Below, piece by piece: positions 22,301 to 33,559 of a stretch of 64,000 nt of DNA (the stretch's first letter is position 1; the number at the start of each line of letters is the position of its first letter). A program made the position numbers and the translations under genes. This stretch comes from Yponomeuta sedellus (Eukaryota > Arthropoda > Insecta > Lepidoptera > Yponomeutidae): the NCBI GenBank assembly GCA_934045075.1, contig OW203736.1, positions 3,702,591 through 3,766,590 of the forward strand, read 5' to 3'. The notes below the pieces were generated by a model, which worked only from the letters and a program-made list of their open reading frames with translations, was not told where the DNA came from and did no database searches.

Positions 22301-22711
22301 GGGAATGGACGAAGCCCACAGAAAAGACGGGGCGAAGGCCAATGTGTAGCACCCTTCCTAAGCCCCCATCTCATGTCATTTCTGTGACTCAGGTCTAGAT
22401 TGGCGGATAAAGTTACCGTTAAAGTTATAAACCGCGCTAACCTCACTGTCTCTATCGGCGTTGTTCACTTTTCGCAAGTAACTAGCGAATGTCGATCGTA
22501 TATTCGTCCAACGTTCCTTTACGGCTTTCCCAGAAAACTGATTGTCGTACATTGAAGCGAATTGCCCGTAAGTGTAGTCCCGCATCTTTATAGAAGTGTA
22601 TTTAGGGTGCTTCGGATTCCAAATATGAGGTTTGGTCCTCATAAAGTTCACGAGTTTCAAATTCATCTTGCGCGTCCAGTAGACTTTCTCTTTTTCGAAA
22701 TCGGACAGCAT
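19354..22711 (-). CDS. MADF-BESS domain protein, three exons
   Basis: Exon 1 is 22442-22711 (90 codons from ATG), exon 2 is 21235-21345 (37 codons) and exon 3 is 19354-19635 (93 codons plus stop). All junctions are phase 0: donors GTTAGC and GTGAGT, acceptors TTACTTTCAG and TTCCTTGCAG. The product is 220 aa. Residues 19-90 form a MADF (Myb/SANT-like) domain: LVNFMRTKPHIWNPKHPKY, then AVKERWTNIRSTFASYLRKV. The acidic Asp/Ser/Asn-rich start of exon 3 precedes a BESS-like C-terminus (CVAKTLSQMNSYDAAKLSSQ) used for protein contacts. Such proteins are DNA-binding regulators, some tied to Harbinger-type transposons. The exon 1 donor GTTAGC is weak. A stronger-looking GTAACT 21 bp further on is phase 1 and would break the frame. 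Confidence 0.78.
19636..21234. repeat. MADF intron 2 with SINE-A and RTE fragments
   Basis: 19895-20076 is a SINE-A copy in minus orientation (CGATGTTTTCCTTCACTGTT ... CATGCCAGCATTCGCACCCA ... CGCCACTACCGCTC). 20092-20172 is an RTE 3' end (AGGGCTATGTCCAGCAGTGG ... TAGCCTGAAGAAGAAGAA). 20505-20655 is a second SINE-A body fragment, minus. 20656-21234 shows nothing recognisable. Confidence 0.65.
21346..22441. repeat. MADF intron 1 with SINE-A and 5S-SINE fragments
   Basis: 21825-21950 is a plus SINE-A head (AGCAGAGCAGTAGAACACCT, box B GGGTTTGAATCCC). 21989-22185 is the 3' portion of a 5S-like SINE in minus orientation (CTGGGGCACAATGTCTCTTC, GGTTGGTGGAGGATTGTAAG). 21346-21820 has no recognisable feature. 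Confidence 0.65.
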
Positions 22712-23815
22712 TTTTCGGCTGCTGCGGGTATCTGTTGTTCAGTTTAATTTTCCTATTCTATTTGTTGTTGAAATGGCGAATAAACTAAAAGTTTCAAAGT
22801 GGCTGCAAACTCAGAATCGTAGAGGGACTATCTACGCTCAGAATGTAAACAAAACCACAAATTACAAACAACCTTGAAATATTCCACAGACAATATACTC
22901 ATTTTTAATCTGTGGTCTGAAGGACACAGACAACTCCAGTCAGACTCACAGTGTTGCCAGCCTCTACTCGTTATTTTGGACGGTAGTGTGCAAAAAGATT
23001 TCATTCTTATTTAGTGATATAATAGTTATTAACTAATAAGTACCTAGTAGATCCGTCTTCTGCGATCGAATTCAAGATTTGAGCTTTGTAATTACTTCGA
23101 CTTTTTTCTCTGTGTTATTAGTAACCTTCCGGGCCACAAGCACTGAACTAAAATTACATTTACACATACAGGTACAATTTTGCCAGTATTTAATATGCAA
23201 AAAATTGCTTCTGCATCATACACACTAAAATCATTAGTTTGCTTTGCTTACGCAGTGGGGTAAAAACAGGTACAGTGCTAAACAAGAAATAGGTCTCGCG
23301 GATGTACCTGCGCAGATGACCAAATTTTGGATGTGCGGCAAGTTGATCGACCAATCAGATAGTTTCATTTTATGGCAGGCCGTGCGCCTTTGTTGCTATT
23401 GGTTGATTCAACGTCATCGATGCAGGTGACTATTAGTTTGGCAATATTAGCGTGAGCGAAATAGGTAGCGCTACTGCGGCAATCAATTCTGCACCTTAAC
23501 CGTATCGGTTAGAGATCATGTTGAATGCACTTATAGCTTCGAGTACTTTCGTTACACTTCTTCAAGTCTGCGCGAACGTAGATTCCCGAAGGGACTTTTA
23601 TGATGTATAGCTGTACCTTGGTAGGTAAATAGTAATATTAGCATAAAAATTATGAGTTTTTAATTCTAATAGACTAAGCTTTCATTTACATACGCACTAA
23701 ACAAAATAGTAAAACAAGAAGAATGTTAAGAAACAATATTGGTTCATGACAAAAAACTAAATGAATGTTATGAAAAACATTTTCTTACAATTGACACATT
23801 TCACACATAGTAATG
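22712..23815. other. Intergenic, nothing identified
   Basis: This is the upstream flank of the MADF gene. CAGTGTTGCCAGCC near 22950 resembles the end of the DDE transposon but has no partner. No ORF with recognisable motifs. Confidence 0.4.
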
Positions 23816-24330
23816 TCTAAAAATATTAAAAAAATAAAAGAACCCGACTGAAGTGATAAATAAACTGAATGGGAAAAAACAAAATAATTTTATTTTAATT
23901 TCCTTTTGGGCTTCGCCGCAGTCGGGTATAAAGAAATACTGGTCCTGTATACCAGTTTTAAGAGTTCCATGCCAACCCTATTACTCGGTCGTCGCTGTCG
24001 GTCTGTGTGTCTGTCGAACTGTCTATCTGTCCGTCCGTCTGACCTATCATTGGCTCTATCTTTGCACCCTCCTAGGTAACTAGTAGAAAAACACTATAAT
24101 TACGGCGAATAACCTAGAAAAAAAATAGGAAGGGTACCAATAAACAAGCAATTTTTTTCGCCGATTTCGCTTATGCTCTATCGCAAAAACCTAGCATAGT
24201 CTTCAGTTGCGAAACCTGGCACTATACCTAAGGTAGAGAACAGTCTGATAGCTTTTAGAATAGGGTATGATTTAAGCTATCATCAATTTATTAGGTTCTG
24301 AATGTTTTAAATGATAAGGTTTGTCCGTAA
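23816..24330. repeat. Repeat G fragment (CCCGACTG family)
   Basis: AAATAAAAGAACCCGACTG followed by TTTGGGCTTCGCCGCAGTCG and CCTATTACTCGGTCGTCGCT. The same opening occurs at 51760 and the CCCGACTGCAGCGAAGCCC form at 48357. It then degenerates to a CTGTC/CCGTC-rich stretch. Confidence 0.5.
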
Positions 24331-25017
24331 AATAATAGATCTGTCATCAAAGTGTAGTCGCCAAACAACAATTTCATAATAAATCGCATATAATCATCGG
24401 GATATATTATAAAATAATAAAATAAATAGGTTTGTACTTATTTTAATATGTTTGTCCTGATAACTGTATAACTAAGTTAAGGAAAGACGGTCATTAACAA
24501 AACGGAATATGTAAAAAATCATAAAGATACAAAAAAATCTTTTTGTACTTTGAATTCACCTACTATCTTACATTAGGTATATCTATACTGGTGGTACACA
24601 TTGTTGTTTCTAGGTATATCTACATCTGCGGTAGTTTTGTTCACACCCTGTAAATATTTATTAATTTTGAATTATTTAGATAAAAGCAAGTAGTATGAAT
24701 GTATTTCAATAATAAATGAAACACAGAATTACTTTTGACTTTTAATAAGCCAATATGGATCTGCCCCTTTGAACATTTTTTCATAAAATTAATAAACTGA
24801 ACTATGAAATTGATAACAAATTGTGAAATTGGTAACAAATTGTATTTGGAGAATTGATCGAATTAATTTTGTAACTATTGTACTGGTTACAAAATAACAA
24901 ATAAGAACAAATCGCAATCTGCGGACAATAATCGATTTATTTGATAACAGATCTACGATTTTGAGTACGGAGCTGTTATTTTTGGAAAAAACCTATTATT
25001 TTGAGAACAAGTTTTTA
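24331..25017. other. Intergenic, nothing identified
   Basis: Very AT-rich. A short direct repeat (GAAATTGGTAACAAATTGT-like) occurs near 24808-24845. No gene or element recognised. Confidence 0.4.
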
Positions 25018-25355
25018 TATTATTATTTTTAATGGACTAACCCGTGCTAAGTACAACTTTAAAAACCTCTTTAGAGGCTAAAAATGTCACCCATGCCGGG
25101 ATTCGAATCCGCGACCTCTGGCTATCCGTGCCAGCGTTCTTTCCAACTGAGCTAATGGGCGACTCACCGGCATCAGTGAAATTTCGTACCTCTTTTCAAT
25201 ATTCTCTGTATTACGTACAGGCAACGACATCTGGTTGAAGTAATTTGTATCACTTGCAGCCCGGAGTACCTACTTTGCAGTTAGGTTTTAGATCGGAATG
25301 ATATCGCTGTACCAACATGATTATATTATTATTTTTAATGCAATAACCCGTGCTA
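25018..25355 (-). repeat. SINE-B copy plus a second truncated tail
   Basis: Starts with the T-rich side and TTTTTAATGGACTAACCCGT, then the antisense tRNA-like head (GGGATTCGAATCCGCGACCT ... CAACTGAGCTAATGGGCGAC) and the body to about 25318. A second TATTATTTTTAATGCAATAA CCCGTGCTAAG tail follows at 25321-25355, evidence of a second 5'-truncated insertion abutting the first. Confidence 0.7.
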
Positions 25356-26080
25356 AGTTTTAGGTACGCAGCAACCAAATGCTGGAACAATATACCACCG
25401 CCATTACGCAACAGTAAAAACGGAACAATCTTCAAGCACCACTACAAAGAATATCTGATTCAAATACTAAAATCAAAATATAGTTGCAACGCACGCGTAC
25501 CTCTAAGCGTAGCTGGTCCTTCTATAACTCGTTTGCACTAGGTAGATATTCCTCGATGAATCGGCGACTGCGCCTACCGCACCGGCAAAATACAAATCAC
25601 CTCTCATTTTATTTGCTTGCTTCACAATTATTCACCCAGTTATTTATTTATTGCATACCCACACACACACTTTGTTACATTATATCGCACTACACTTTAC
25701 ATACCAACTATTAGGCATGCATTTATTTGATTTTCTTTCTGTTTTGTAAGTATTCAATAATTTTTGTCTTTTTTTATTTTCACAAACACGCGACTAACTC
25801 GCAACATGGTCTCGACAGAATATCAGCGTTGTGGTTTGATACCTCGGTGGCTGCTACAACACATGCTGAGTCGGGAACCATTTTAGGGGCTCAATACTTT
25901 AAAACTTTAAATAAATTACTTCTACTAGGTCTAGATATTTTTCTGTGCTGTTCAACTCAATTGTTTTTTTTTGTGTTTTCGTTAAGATTTGCGTTTTTTA
26001 TGTTTTTTGTTACCGTTTGGTTTTGTTTTTTAAGTATTGTACCTTTAAATAAATTGTTTCTCTGTTTCTCTCTCTAAGGA
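25356..26080 (+). pseudogene. LINE ORF2 C-terminal remnant and 3' UTR
   Basis: 25356-25490 reads RYAATKCWNNIPPPLRNSKN GTIFKHHYKEYLIQ. The pattern, (R)YAATK.WN.IP..LR ... F...Y..YLI, is the C-terminal tail after the reverse transcriptase of many LINEs. The following 600 bp lacks a long frame and ends in a TTTAAATAAATTG-like tail, consistent with the 3' UTR. Confidence 0.5.
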
Positions 26081-26611
26081 CAAATTGAAAAAACCGGCTA
26101 AAAATTTCACCTACATTTTTTTTTATTCAATGGATGAACTATGATTATATAGATAATCCATCTCTTTTTCTACGTACATATTGACATTAATTTGGTAATT
26201 TGTACCTGGCGACACTTATTATTTTCTGAGAATGAAAATATTTCAAAGCGATAGATCTAATTAGATGATACAAGTTGATCACAAATATAAACTTTGATGA
26301 CACAAAATATAGTTCCCTTTACCTCGGGCTCTAGAGTAGGATTCGGTTTTCGCAGAAAGCACACGAGTGTAATACTACTTCCTGCTCTGTATAAAACATT
26401 CCTTCTTTATTTTGAAAAGTTATTAATAATATTAATTCCGATATTTTTATGACACGAATATATCCAATTCTATCCGATAGTAGCCGAGGTATGTTCGAAA
26501 AGCTACAGACTGTACGGTGTTTTAATATTTTGTCGAGCAGGGCAGGGCAGGCTTTTACAACTTTCATTGACATATTAACCAGAATATTAACAACATAAAA
26601 TAAATGCACGT
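26081..26611. other. Downstream flank of the THAP gene, nothing identified
   Basis: AT-rich, no recognisable coding or repeat content. It should contain the THAP transcript's 3' UTR and polyadenylation site (minus strand). Confidence 0.35.
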
Positions 26612-27548
26612 TTACTCAGATCTGCTAAGTATAACAACGTCTGTTGAATTTTTCTTTTTAATTAAACGCTTTCGTAGCTTACTAGCTCCCGGTTTGGTCA
26701 TTAAACACCCTTTCTTTAATTTTAGACAGAATTTCTGTTTTACTTGTTGAATAATTAATTCGTAGGATGCCATTTTTGTCCTCAAGTATCTATTTCTGCA
26801 TTGCAATTTCTTCACGTGCGCTTTGAATTTTTGTTTAGCGGCGCGTTCTCGGCGTAACATGTTTTTCAGATCAATTATTGCGGGCGGGTCGAATATGGAA
26901 TCTGTATCACTGACTGTATCTGACAGTGGGTCTATATCCATTGAAGGATCGCTTGGCTCGACCGTTGCGCTCGGCTGAAACAAATAATAAATATAAGAAT
27001 ACAAAAATATGCCAGTCTGTAGCACGATTATATAATACAAAAACTTTTTAAAAGTAGGCAAATGTTATTTTTATTTAGTAGGTTCTGAGTTTTAACTATC
27101 AGTGTTCATTAAAATGTTCTTTACTGTGCACTACTGTAGGTGCTTATTGTATTTATAAAAAAAATATAAAAATAGTTACATTCTCGCATGGCACTGCAGA
27201 TTCTTTTAGAAAAAGTCGTCCTGATTTGGTTACGTATTTATCACATTCTTTGAAATGCACGGAGCATATGTATATATTTGAAGAAGGCAGCCAAGTCGGA
27301 TCCCTTCGGTTATCTTGAACATACTTGATCCACAATTCTCTTTTTGCGTGGCCTTCGCGAAGAAACCTTTAAAAATAAGAAAATATATAGAATTATGTAT
27401 ATTTTTTTATGTACCTAGCCTATGAACGTCCCTCCGCAGAACACAAGCCTTCTCTCAGAGAAAGATAGTGAGAGTATGGGCTTAATTACCAAGGCAATTT
27501 CAAGCGCGGAGGTATGTGAGGACCTCAGACACTCAGGTTTCCGCATGA

Positions 27549-27647
<99 letters not shown>

Positions 27648-28676
27648 ACAAACAAACAAACAAACAAATAAATAAATAAATAAATAAATGATATTGCTAC
27701 TATAACTCGCTAATGGTGAAAGAAAATATCGACTTGTACCATTCACATATCAAAGTCATTTGTACATGCCCGCACTAATCGAACCTGGGAGTCTCGCTTC
27801 CGAGTCATTGTTCTACCCACTCTCTTCAATTATTTATATACGTTGACAAGCTCTGACAAATTTTGCCGATACCATGAAAAGCACTACTTTTTTTTAACTT
27901 ATATACAGTGTATGACACATTAGTTAGTTATCTAAAAACTACACTTTTTTCATGACTTGACATAGACGTTTATGGGGACCACTTTGAAAAATCAGTACTC
28001 AATGACTTTAGGGTGCCAAAGGAATTAGGGAAACACACTATTTAATTTTACTTTCAATATTTATTTTAATTTCAACTTCGTGAACGGCAAAGACCAGCAT
28101 ATTAAGGTTAATTATATTACAATCAATAAATTATCATACTGTTACTGAAAGAAGGTCTGCGACAGGCAGCGGTACGCATATAGGCTACATAAAAAACACA
28201 AAATTATAACCCGTCTGTCTGTAACTTAATAGGGCCTTAACGAGTTCATTGAATTGAAAACCTCCGCAGTTTTGGGATCTCGTGTTCAGAAATTTTATTC
28301 GAAAAGTAGGCATGTTTTCTGTAAGCCTTCTGAAGGTTTTTGTTAATCGCGTTTTCTTTGGACACCTATAGTAAGAAACTGATTTACCTACTTTGAACGT
28401 TATGACGTTTTATTAGGTTCCGGAAGTTACGATTCTGAGAGGTAACTTTGGTGTTTAGGGTGACGAGCACTGACTAGAAAGTATCGATTGATTTGCTCGA
28501 TCGAGAGATTAACGAACAGATTTAAGCACACGTAAAACGGAAAATCTCGCATCTGTATTAGTAATATATATCAATAGAAATTCAAATATGTTACTAGCTA
28601 TTAAAGTAAACTTTCTTCGTGTCGCAGAAATATATTACATGCATGCAATAAATATCATAGTTGTGCCTTAGTACAT

Positions 28677-28753
<77 letters not shown>

Positions 28754-29240
28754 AACCTAAGAGTAACTACAGTCGGTGACCTTATCTCTTAAAGTGGTCT
28801 ATTCCAGACAACCTTTGGATGGACTGGAGCAACACATTAGAGAAGGAAGTAGATGTAATTAAATAATTTCAGATAATGCTTAAGTTATTGGGCAAGTTAT
28901 TATGCAATCTGTTAAAACATACATAAAAATAATGCACACAAATAAAAAAATGATATAAAAATATATATTATATATCAACACAAATTATATATACAAGTAG
29001 GTTAGTGAGCTTGTAACTTCTGTATTTTTTTAATCTATGAAATTAACGCCATCAATGTGGCAGGATGTAAGAAAAATAAAAAAGGGAAATTATTTTGGTA
29101 ACTAGGTACAGTTTTAGGTTGGTGGGTAAAGTTGGGGGCTATGAAAAGTTGTGCAGAACTTACCGATGGAAAGTGATTCCGTCAGTTTTTTTAATTTTAG
29201 GTGAATAGTTGTTACAGGATCGAAGAATACACGCAGGCAT
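26612..29240 (-). CDS. THAP-domain protein with C-terminal coiled coil, three exons
   Basis: Exon 1 is 29164-29240, exon 2 is 27180-27366 and exon 3 is 26612-26974. Donors are GTAAGT and GTAACT; acceptors end TTTTAAAG and TTGTTTCAG. The product is 208 aa. The THAP zinc finger (C2CH, DNA binding) is split by intron 1. MPACILRSCNNYSPKIKK gives the first Cys pair (Cys4, Cys9), ITFHRFL the aromatic/proline-like core position, LWIKYVQDNRRDPTW the conserved Trp, and ICSVHF the final Cys and His. AVP follows as in other THAP domains. Exon 3 has an acidic Asp/Ser/Pro stretch, then a basic heptad-like helix (KNMLRRERAAKQKFKAHVKK LQ), typical of the coiled coil after THAP domains. The gene is complete, with no damage. 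Target and role are unknown; it could be a domesticated or transposon-derived regulator. Confidence 0.82.
27418..27822 (-). repeat. SINE-A copy split by a (TAAA)n array, in THAP intron 1
   Basis: SINE-A body in minus orientation at 27418-27540 (AGCCTTCTCTCAGAGAAAGA ... CAGACACTCAGGTTTCC) and head side at 27690-27822 (TACATGCCCGCACTAATCGA ACC). About 145 bp of TAAA repeats (27545-27690), with a short CAAA run at about 27645-27665, lies between them. Confidence 0.8.
27823..28682. other. THAP intron 1, nothing identified
   Basis: No ORF with recognisable motifs and no clear repeat in this stretch. Confidence 0.4.
28683..28751. repeat. (AT)n microsatellite
   Basis: About 69 bp of uninterrupted AT dinucleotides. 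Directly after it, GGTGACCTTATCTCTTAAAG to about 28860 matches a LINE 3' UTR that also occurs at 52800-52870. Confidence 0.95.
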
Positions 29241-29390
29241 TTTCGTAATGTGTTATAATCGTGTTCTCGCGGCAAGCCCTTGACATGGACTAAATCACAA
29301 CTAAACGGGTGCTGTCACAATGACCGCACAGCTCGCGACGTAAATATTGGTTGGGATGTCCTCTCTATAAAGGTTATATACTTACATATA

Positions 29391-29467
29391 TTTAAAAACC
29401 TATTTAGAGGCTAAAAATTTCACCCATGCCGGGATTCGAACCCGCAACCTCTGGCTATCCGTGCCAG
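29391..29467 (-). repeat. SINE-B terminal fragment
   Basis: TTTAAAAACCTATTTAGAGG followed by the antisense box-B side (GGGATTCGAACCCGCAACCT) ending at GTGCCAG. It is 5' truncated and lies just upstream of the THAP gene start. Confidence 0.75.
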
Positions 29468-29599
29468 TAAGTATACTTAGATATACTTTAAGAATGCAAT
29501 ACTTGTAAGTTTAGACACAAACGTTTATTGGAAATGGGATGTAACAAACTGCGGTCGCGTTTCCATAATAGTCTGTGCGCCAATCCGATTCAGTGTTGC

Positions 29600-30110
29600 C
29601 AACAAGCTCAACGTGTTTTGAAAATGCGCATTTTAGGGTGAACCTCTTATCGTCGGTCTCACAACAATTAGAACAATTATTGTTCTGAGGTCTTACCGAA
29701 GCATTTTTGTAAAAAACCTTAGGTCCTTATATACTGAGAGACTTAGTAGTACTAAGTCTTTCAGTAGAGAGACTTAGTACTACTGGTTATATTAAATGTT
29801 GCGTTTTTTTCTGTGGCATGATGTCGCGCCCAAAAGTTAACCGGTATTAGAAATCTTCCTGAAAAAAAAAATTGAGTTAACAAATGAAAATGTAGTGCGA
29901 CAAAGTTATCTGACCCGGCGACAGCGTCACTTTTCTCATAGTAAACTTGACGTTTCCATACAAAATTTGACACCTCCACCGGATCAGATAACCTTGTAGC
30001 ACTATATCACGTCATGATATCTATCTATGCTTATATATAGCCTGCTGCTTAGATTCTCAGAACAATAATATTCTGAGGCCTGCTGTGATAAGGGAACGAA
30101 ACAAAAAAAA
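29600..30110. repeat. Possible degenerate foldback element
   Basis: AACAATTATTGTTCTGAGGT (29664) and AACAATAATATTCTGAGGCC (30061) are similar, and the GACTTAGTAGTACTAAGTC palindrome lies at about 29741. CAGTGTTGCCAAC near 29593 resembles the DDE transposon end. The element limits are unclear. Confidence 0.3.
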
Positions 30111-30245
30111 AAAAATATTGCTATAAGTAGAGAAAGGAACCGGGAAAAACGCACTCATCGTCACGGTATTAAACACGGTATAAAGCTGTTATTTATTACA
30201 GTGAGATAGTACACATTTTTTATTCGTTTTGGACTAAATTTCAAT

Positions 30246-30367
30246 TTTAAAAACCTATTTAGAGGCTAAAAATTTCACCCATGCCGGGAAATTATTTTTA
30301 GCCTCTAAATAGGTTTTTAAATTTGTCCTTAGCACGGGTTAGTGCATTAAAAATAAAAATACTTAGT
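30246..30367 (+). repeat. SINE-B hairpin copy with 12-bp TSD
   Basis: CTAAATTTCAAT flanks it exactly (30234-30245 and 30368-30379). Inside, an antisense arm (CCTATTTAGAGGCTAAAAAT) meets a sense arm (TAGCCTCTAAATAGGTTTTT) with only a short box-B remnant between. It ends with the A-rich tail TTAGTGCATTAAAAATAAAA. Confidence 0.9.
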
Positions 30368-30639
30368 CTAAATTTCAATGTCATAAGGTTTAGGGTGTAG
30401 GCATCCTATAGTGTAGGGGTTTGGGGCATTATTACGTAAGTCTCCACTGAGTTGAGTGACGTTGATTTTTATTTATTTAAGCTACTCCGGCTGTCAAATG
30501 CATACATTTTTTGACACTTAGAAGTTGTCTAAATGATTTACTCGATAGAGTGGAATGCTACGTAATAGGAGGGCTGTACCTATATTATTAATTGTTTTAT
30601 ATGGCAATAAACATTTTTATCTATAAGTTTAGTTTACGT

Positions 30640-30830
30640 TGGATACTATTCCACCAAAGCCTGGTAACGTGGACTATTACTCAACCTTACAATTAACTGA
30701 AAATGCCTCTGCCTCGTTGGTCAATCGTATCACGCTTGATTACCATGCCGTAGGTCGTGGGTTTATTCCCACTGGGGCTCGCCGTACATGTTCTGAAAAT
30801 GGCGTCATTCTGGATGTTGTCCCATGTTTG
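30640..30830 (+). repeat. tRNA-like SINE fragment (separate family)
   Basis: TGCCTCGTTGGTCAATCGTA with GGTCGTGGGTTTATTCCCAC looks like a decayed tRNA head with boxes A and B. Other copies were not seen in the window. There is no valid anticodon arm. Confidence 0.4.
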
Positions 30831-30909
30831 TGATGTCCTGGTTACCTTAACACAGGGTACCTTCCTTGTTTGGGACCAAGACAGTGATAGTGTTGTGTAA
30901 AATTAATTA

Positions 30910-31555
30910 AGTACTAGCTTTTGACCGCGACTCCGTCCGCGTGGACTGTAGTTTACTGTAGTCTACTAAATTTCACTCCCTTGAGGGTTAAATAAAAAAA
31001 AAAACGGCGAAATACGTGTTCAATAAATTATGTTGAAGAGTATTTTAAGTTTCAAGAAAATTAGACAATATTCTTTATACCTCCCATACAAATTTTGGCA
31101 ACCCTTTTCGCCCCCTTAGGGGTTGAATTTCAAAAAATCCATTCTTATTCCTTGCCTACATTATATCCTTACTATCCAGCGGTATCCTGCAGGTACTGGC
31201 TGACAGGCCAGATTGCCCTATGTGGTATCATTTTGAACAGATGCATGTAAATTAGCCAATTAATCAATCGAGTGATTTGATTAGTTCACTTATAAATTAT
31301 GCTATAGTAAATTTACAATTTCATCTAGATTTTTAAGGTTACCTAGGTTAAGTTGTTTGGATGTTGTATGGTCCGAAATAAACAATTATTATTATTCTTC
31401 TTCTTTTCGTGTCAGCGATTCGACCAGTATCATTATTATAAACAGACCCTCTGTGTAAAATTTCAGCTTCCTAGGTCCAACGGCTTGGGCTGGGCGTTGA
31501 TGAGTGAGTCAGTCAGTCAGGATTTTGATTTTGATTTTTATAGATAGATAGAAGA
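30910..31555 (+). repeat. Repeat D, longest copy
   Basis: Begins CTAGCTTTTGACCGCGACTC CGTCCGCG and ends near TCAGTCAGTCAGGATTTTGA. It shares GGACCTAGGAAGCTGAAATT-type sequence (antisense at 35150 and 55290) with the other copies. Class unknown: a LINE 3' end or a non-autonomous DNA element. Confidence 0.55.
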
Positions 31556-31627
31556 TTATAAGAACGTCACTCAACCACATTCACTTGGTCAAAAAGGAAA
31601 CCTTAGATTTTCTAATGTAGCCTAAGG

Positions 31628-31885
31628 CCCCACTGCAGGGCACATGCCTTGTCACAGAAAGATAGAGTATGGGCTTAAATTTCAAGCGCTGAGGTATTTG
31701 AACACCCCAGACACTCAGGTTTCCTCACGATGTTTTCCTTCACGGTTAGCGAGTGGTATTGCTACTGCAACTTCACAAAATGTACGTAACTTAGAAAACA
31801 GAATCATTGGTTCATGCCCGGGAATCGAACCTAGGTCTCTTGCTTCTGAAGTTCAACACCGTGTGTCTGATCACGGCGGTAACTA
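31628..31885 (-). repeat. SINE-A copy
   Basis: Minus orientation: CTGCAGGGCACATGCCTTGT, CAGACACTCAGGTTTCCTCA CGATGTTTTCC, then the antisense box B GGGAATCGAACCTAGG and head. 31886-32183 has no recognisable feature. Confidence 0.7.
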
Positions 31886-32195
31886 GCGCTCTCAATAGAG
31901 TATAAATGATAACTTGTTTATTTTTATAATTTTAGTTATCACAATAATTAATTGCCTTCTTAATCTGATGATCCCTTTAAGCTAAGACCCATCAAGCGGC
32001 TTAGACTACAGAGCGCGATATAGGAACATACATACACATTATAGAACCTTCTTCTAGCGCAATTAGGTAAATACGATGTTTTTTTTTATATATAGGATAA
32101 AGGAGTATACTCCTTGATAGAGCCTTGATAGGAGAACGATTTACTGGATTGTTAGAAAGCGTCAAACGAGAAATGAATAAAATGATTACTATGAA

Positions 32196-32617
32196 GTGCT
32201 TGTGGCCTAGCCGAACCGAATGATTGAGCAACAACAGGCGCGGTCAGGTGCAGGATGGGTGACCGTCCCGTGACTACCGCTTGTGGCATTTTTCCCAGCG
32301 CTTCCGTGCTTCGCAAAGCACGTTAAGCCGTTGGTGCCTGCCATGTAATGGCAGTCTTTAAGCCCTGCCAGAGGCCTTATAGGCGGCTTGATAACCTCTG
32401 TCAGAATGGCCCGCCACTGACTTACAATCCTCCACCAACACGAACTTGGCCCCCGTTGTGGGGTATGGTCTAAACTTCCTGCGATGCAGGAACAGACCCG
32501 TGCCCCAGCAGTGTCCCCACTGCTGGGGCACAAGGTTATAGGCAATATAACAGAATTTCGTTGACTTGGTTCAAGAAACCCTTCCTCCAGCAGTGGCGAC
32601 ATACAAATGTTGATGTC
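32196..32617 (+). repeat. 5S-rRNA-like SINE with 12-bp TSD
   Basis: GATTACTATGAA flanks it exactly (32184-32195 and 32618-32629). The head GCAACAACAGGCGCGGTCAG and GGATGGGTGACCGTCC match the internal control region of 5S rRNA (box A GTTAAGCAAC-like, box C GATGGGTGACC). The body carries TGCTTCGCAAAGCACGTTAA and ends with CTCCACCAACACG...GGGGCAC. A 14-bp snap-back (GTGCCCCAGCAGTG / CACTGCTGGGGCAC) lies near 32500-32531. Confidence 0.75.
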
Positions 32618-32644
32618 GATTACTATGAAAACAATTATTTTGAA

Positions 32645-33236
32645 AAAAAATATTATTATTAATAATACGTTTATTGCACATAAGTAAAGAAAATACAATG
32701 GCAATGTGGCGGACTTAATGCTATAAGCATTTTCTACCAGTCAACCACAGCTGGTGCAAGAGTTTAAATGGTAGGCATTCGAAACAAAACGGAAGACATA
32801 CTTAGTTAAAATTAGATAAGCTGACAAGTACTCAATAAGTATATATAATATATAAGTAAGTAAATACTATATACTCAAGTATAAATATCAATATAAACAA
32901 ATTTTATCCAAAATTCAGGACCACCTTCTAAAATAATGCATACTAAGAATGATAATAATTCTTGTATACAACCTAACTCTATTGCAGTTGATGTCCTTTT
33001 TACTGGTGTTAAATAAATGCTTTTTAATTTTAATTTTCACATACCTACTCGTGGTAAATCCATAGTGAATCAGTGCAGCAGCAAACCAGCGCTGGTCTCC
33101 TGTGGCTACCATATTGCTGAGCTGCAGCCTTTTCTCTTCTGCAGCACTTATCTTTGCGTGATTTTATTATTAATATTATTTTATCTATTTCTTATTTTGT
33201 TTTCCTAAGTGTCTTTTCTTTTTATGTCACTTAATT
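32645..33236. other. LINE 3' UTR fragment, then nothing identified
   Basis: 32650-32760 (AATACGTTTATTGCACATAA ... TCTACCAGTCAACCACAG) looks like an antisense LINE 3' tail, a type also seen near 52745. 32761-33236 shows no recognisable feature. Confidence 0.4.
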
Positions 33237-33480
33237 TGTATTGGAATTACTCTGTGTGATATTAATCTGTACTCTCCCTCTGTCAAGGCCTGCCGTCTGC
33301 AAGGGCTCTGCGAAATAAAATGCTGTAAATCCGCAAGCATATTTTATTTCCAACAGGTTATGGGCCCAGCCCGCCCGCCCACTTACACTTTCCATAAAGG
33401 TTGTCTCGAAGAAATTGCTTTTAGCAAACACAAATTGTACAGAGATACTCTGACGACCTGGGGCGAGTCTCTAAAATGCA
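33237..33480 (+). mobile_element. Probable copia-type LTR end with primer-binding site
   Basis: TTCCAACA at 33348-33355 ends an LTR-like stretch starting TGTATTGG (33237). GGTTATGGGCCCAG (33356-33369) is the primer-binding sequence typical of copia-group retrotransposons, which prime on half of the initiator tRNA. Only a short, non-obvious downstream region remains, so this is a fragment or solo-LTR-derived piece. Confidence 0.5.
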
Positions 33481-33559
33481 TAGTTCTTCAATAGACTCAT
33501 ATTAGTCCGGTAATGGTAGTTTCATTCACAGTATCGGTAGTCTAGTAACCAATCGCATT

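Noticed and set aside
23244..24083. Short ORFs of 61-76 codons in the MADF upstream region
   Set aside because: No recognisable motif, no splice context, and composition like the surrounding non-coding sequence.
27415..27746. Two ORFs of 73-82 codons
   Set aside because: They are translations of the TAAA array (repeating LFIY) inside a SINE-A copy.
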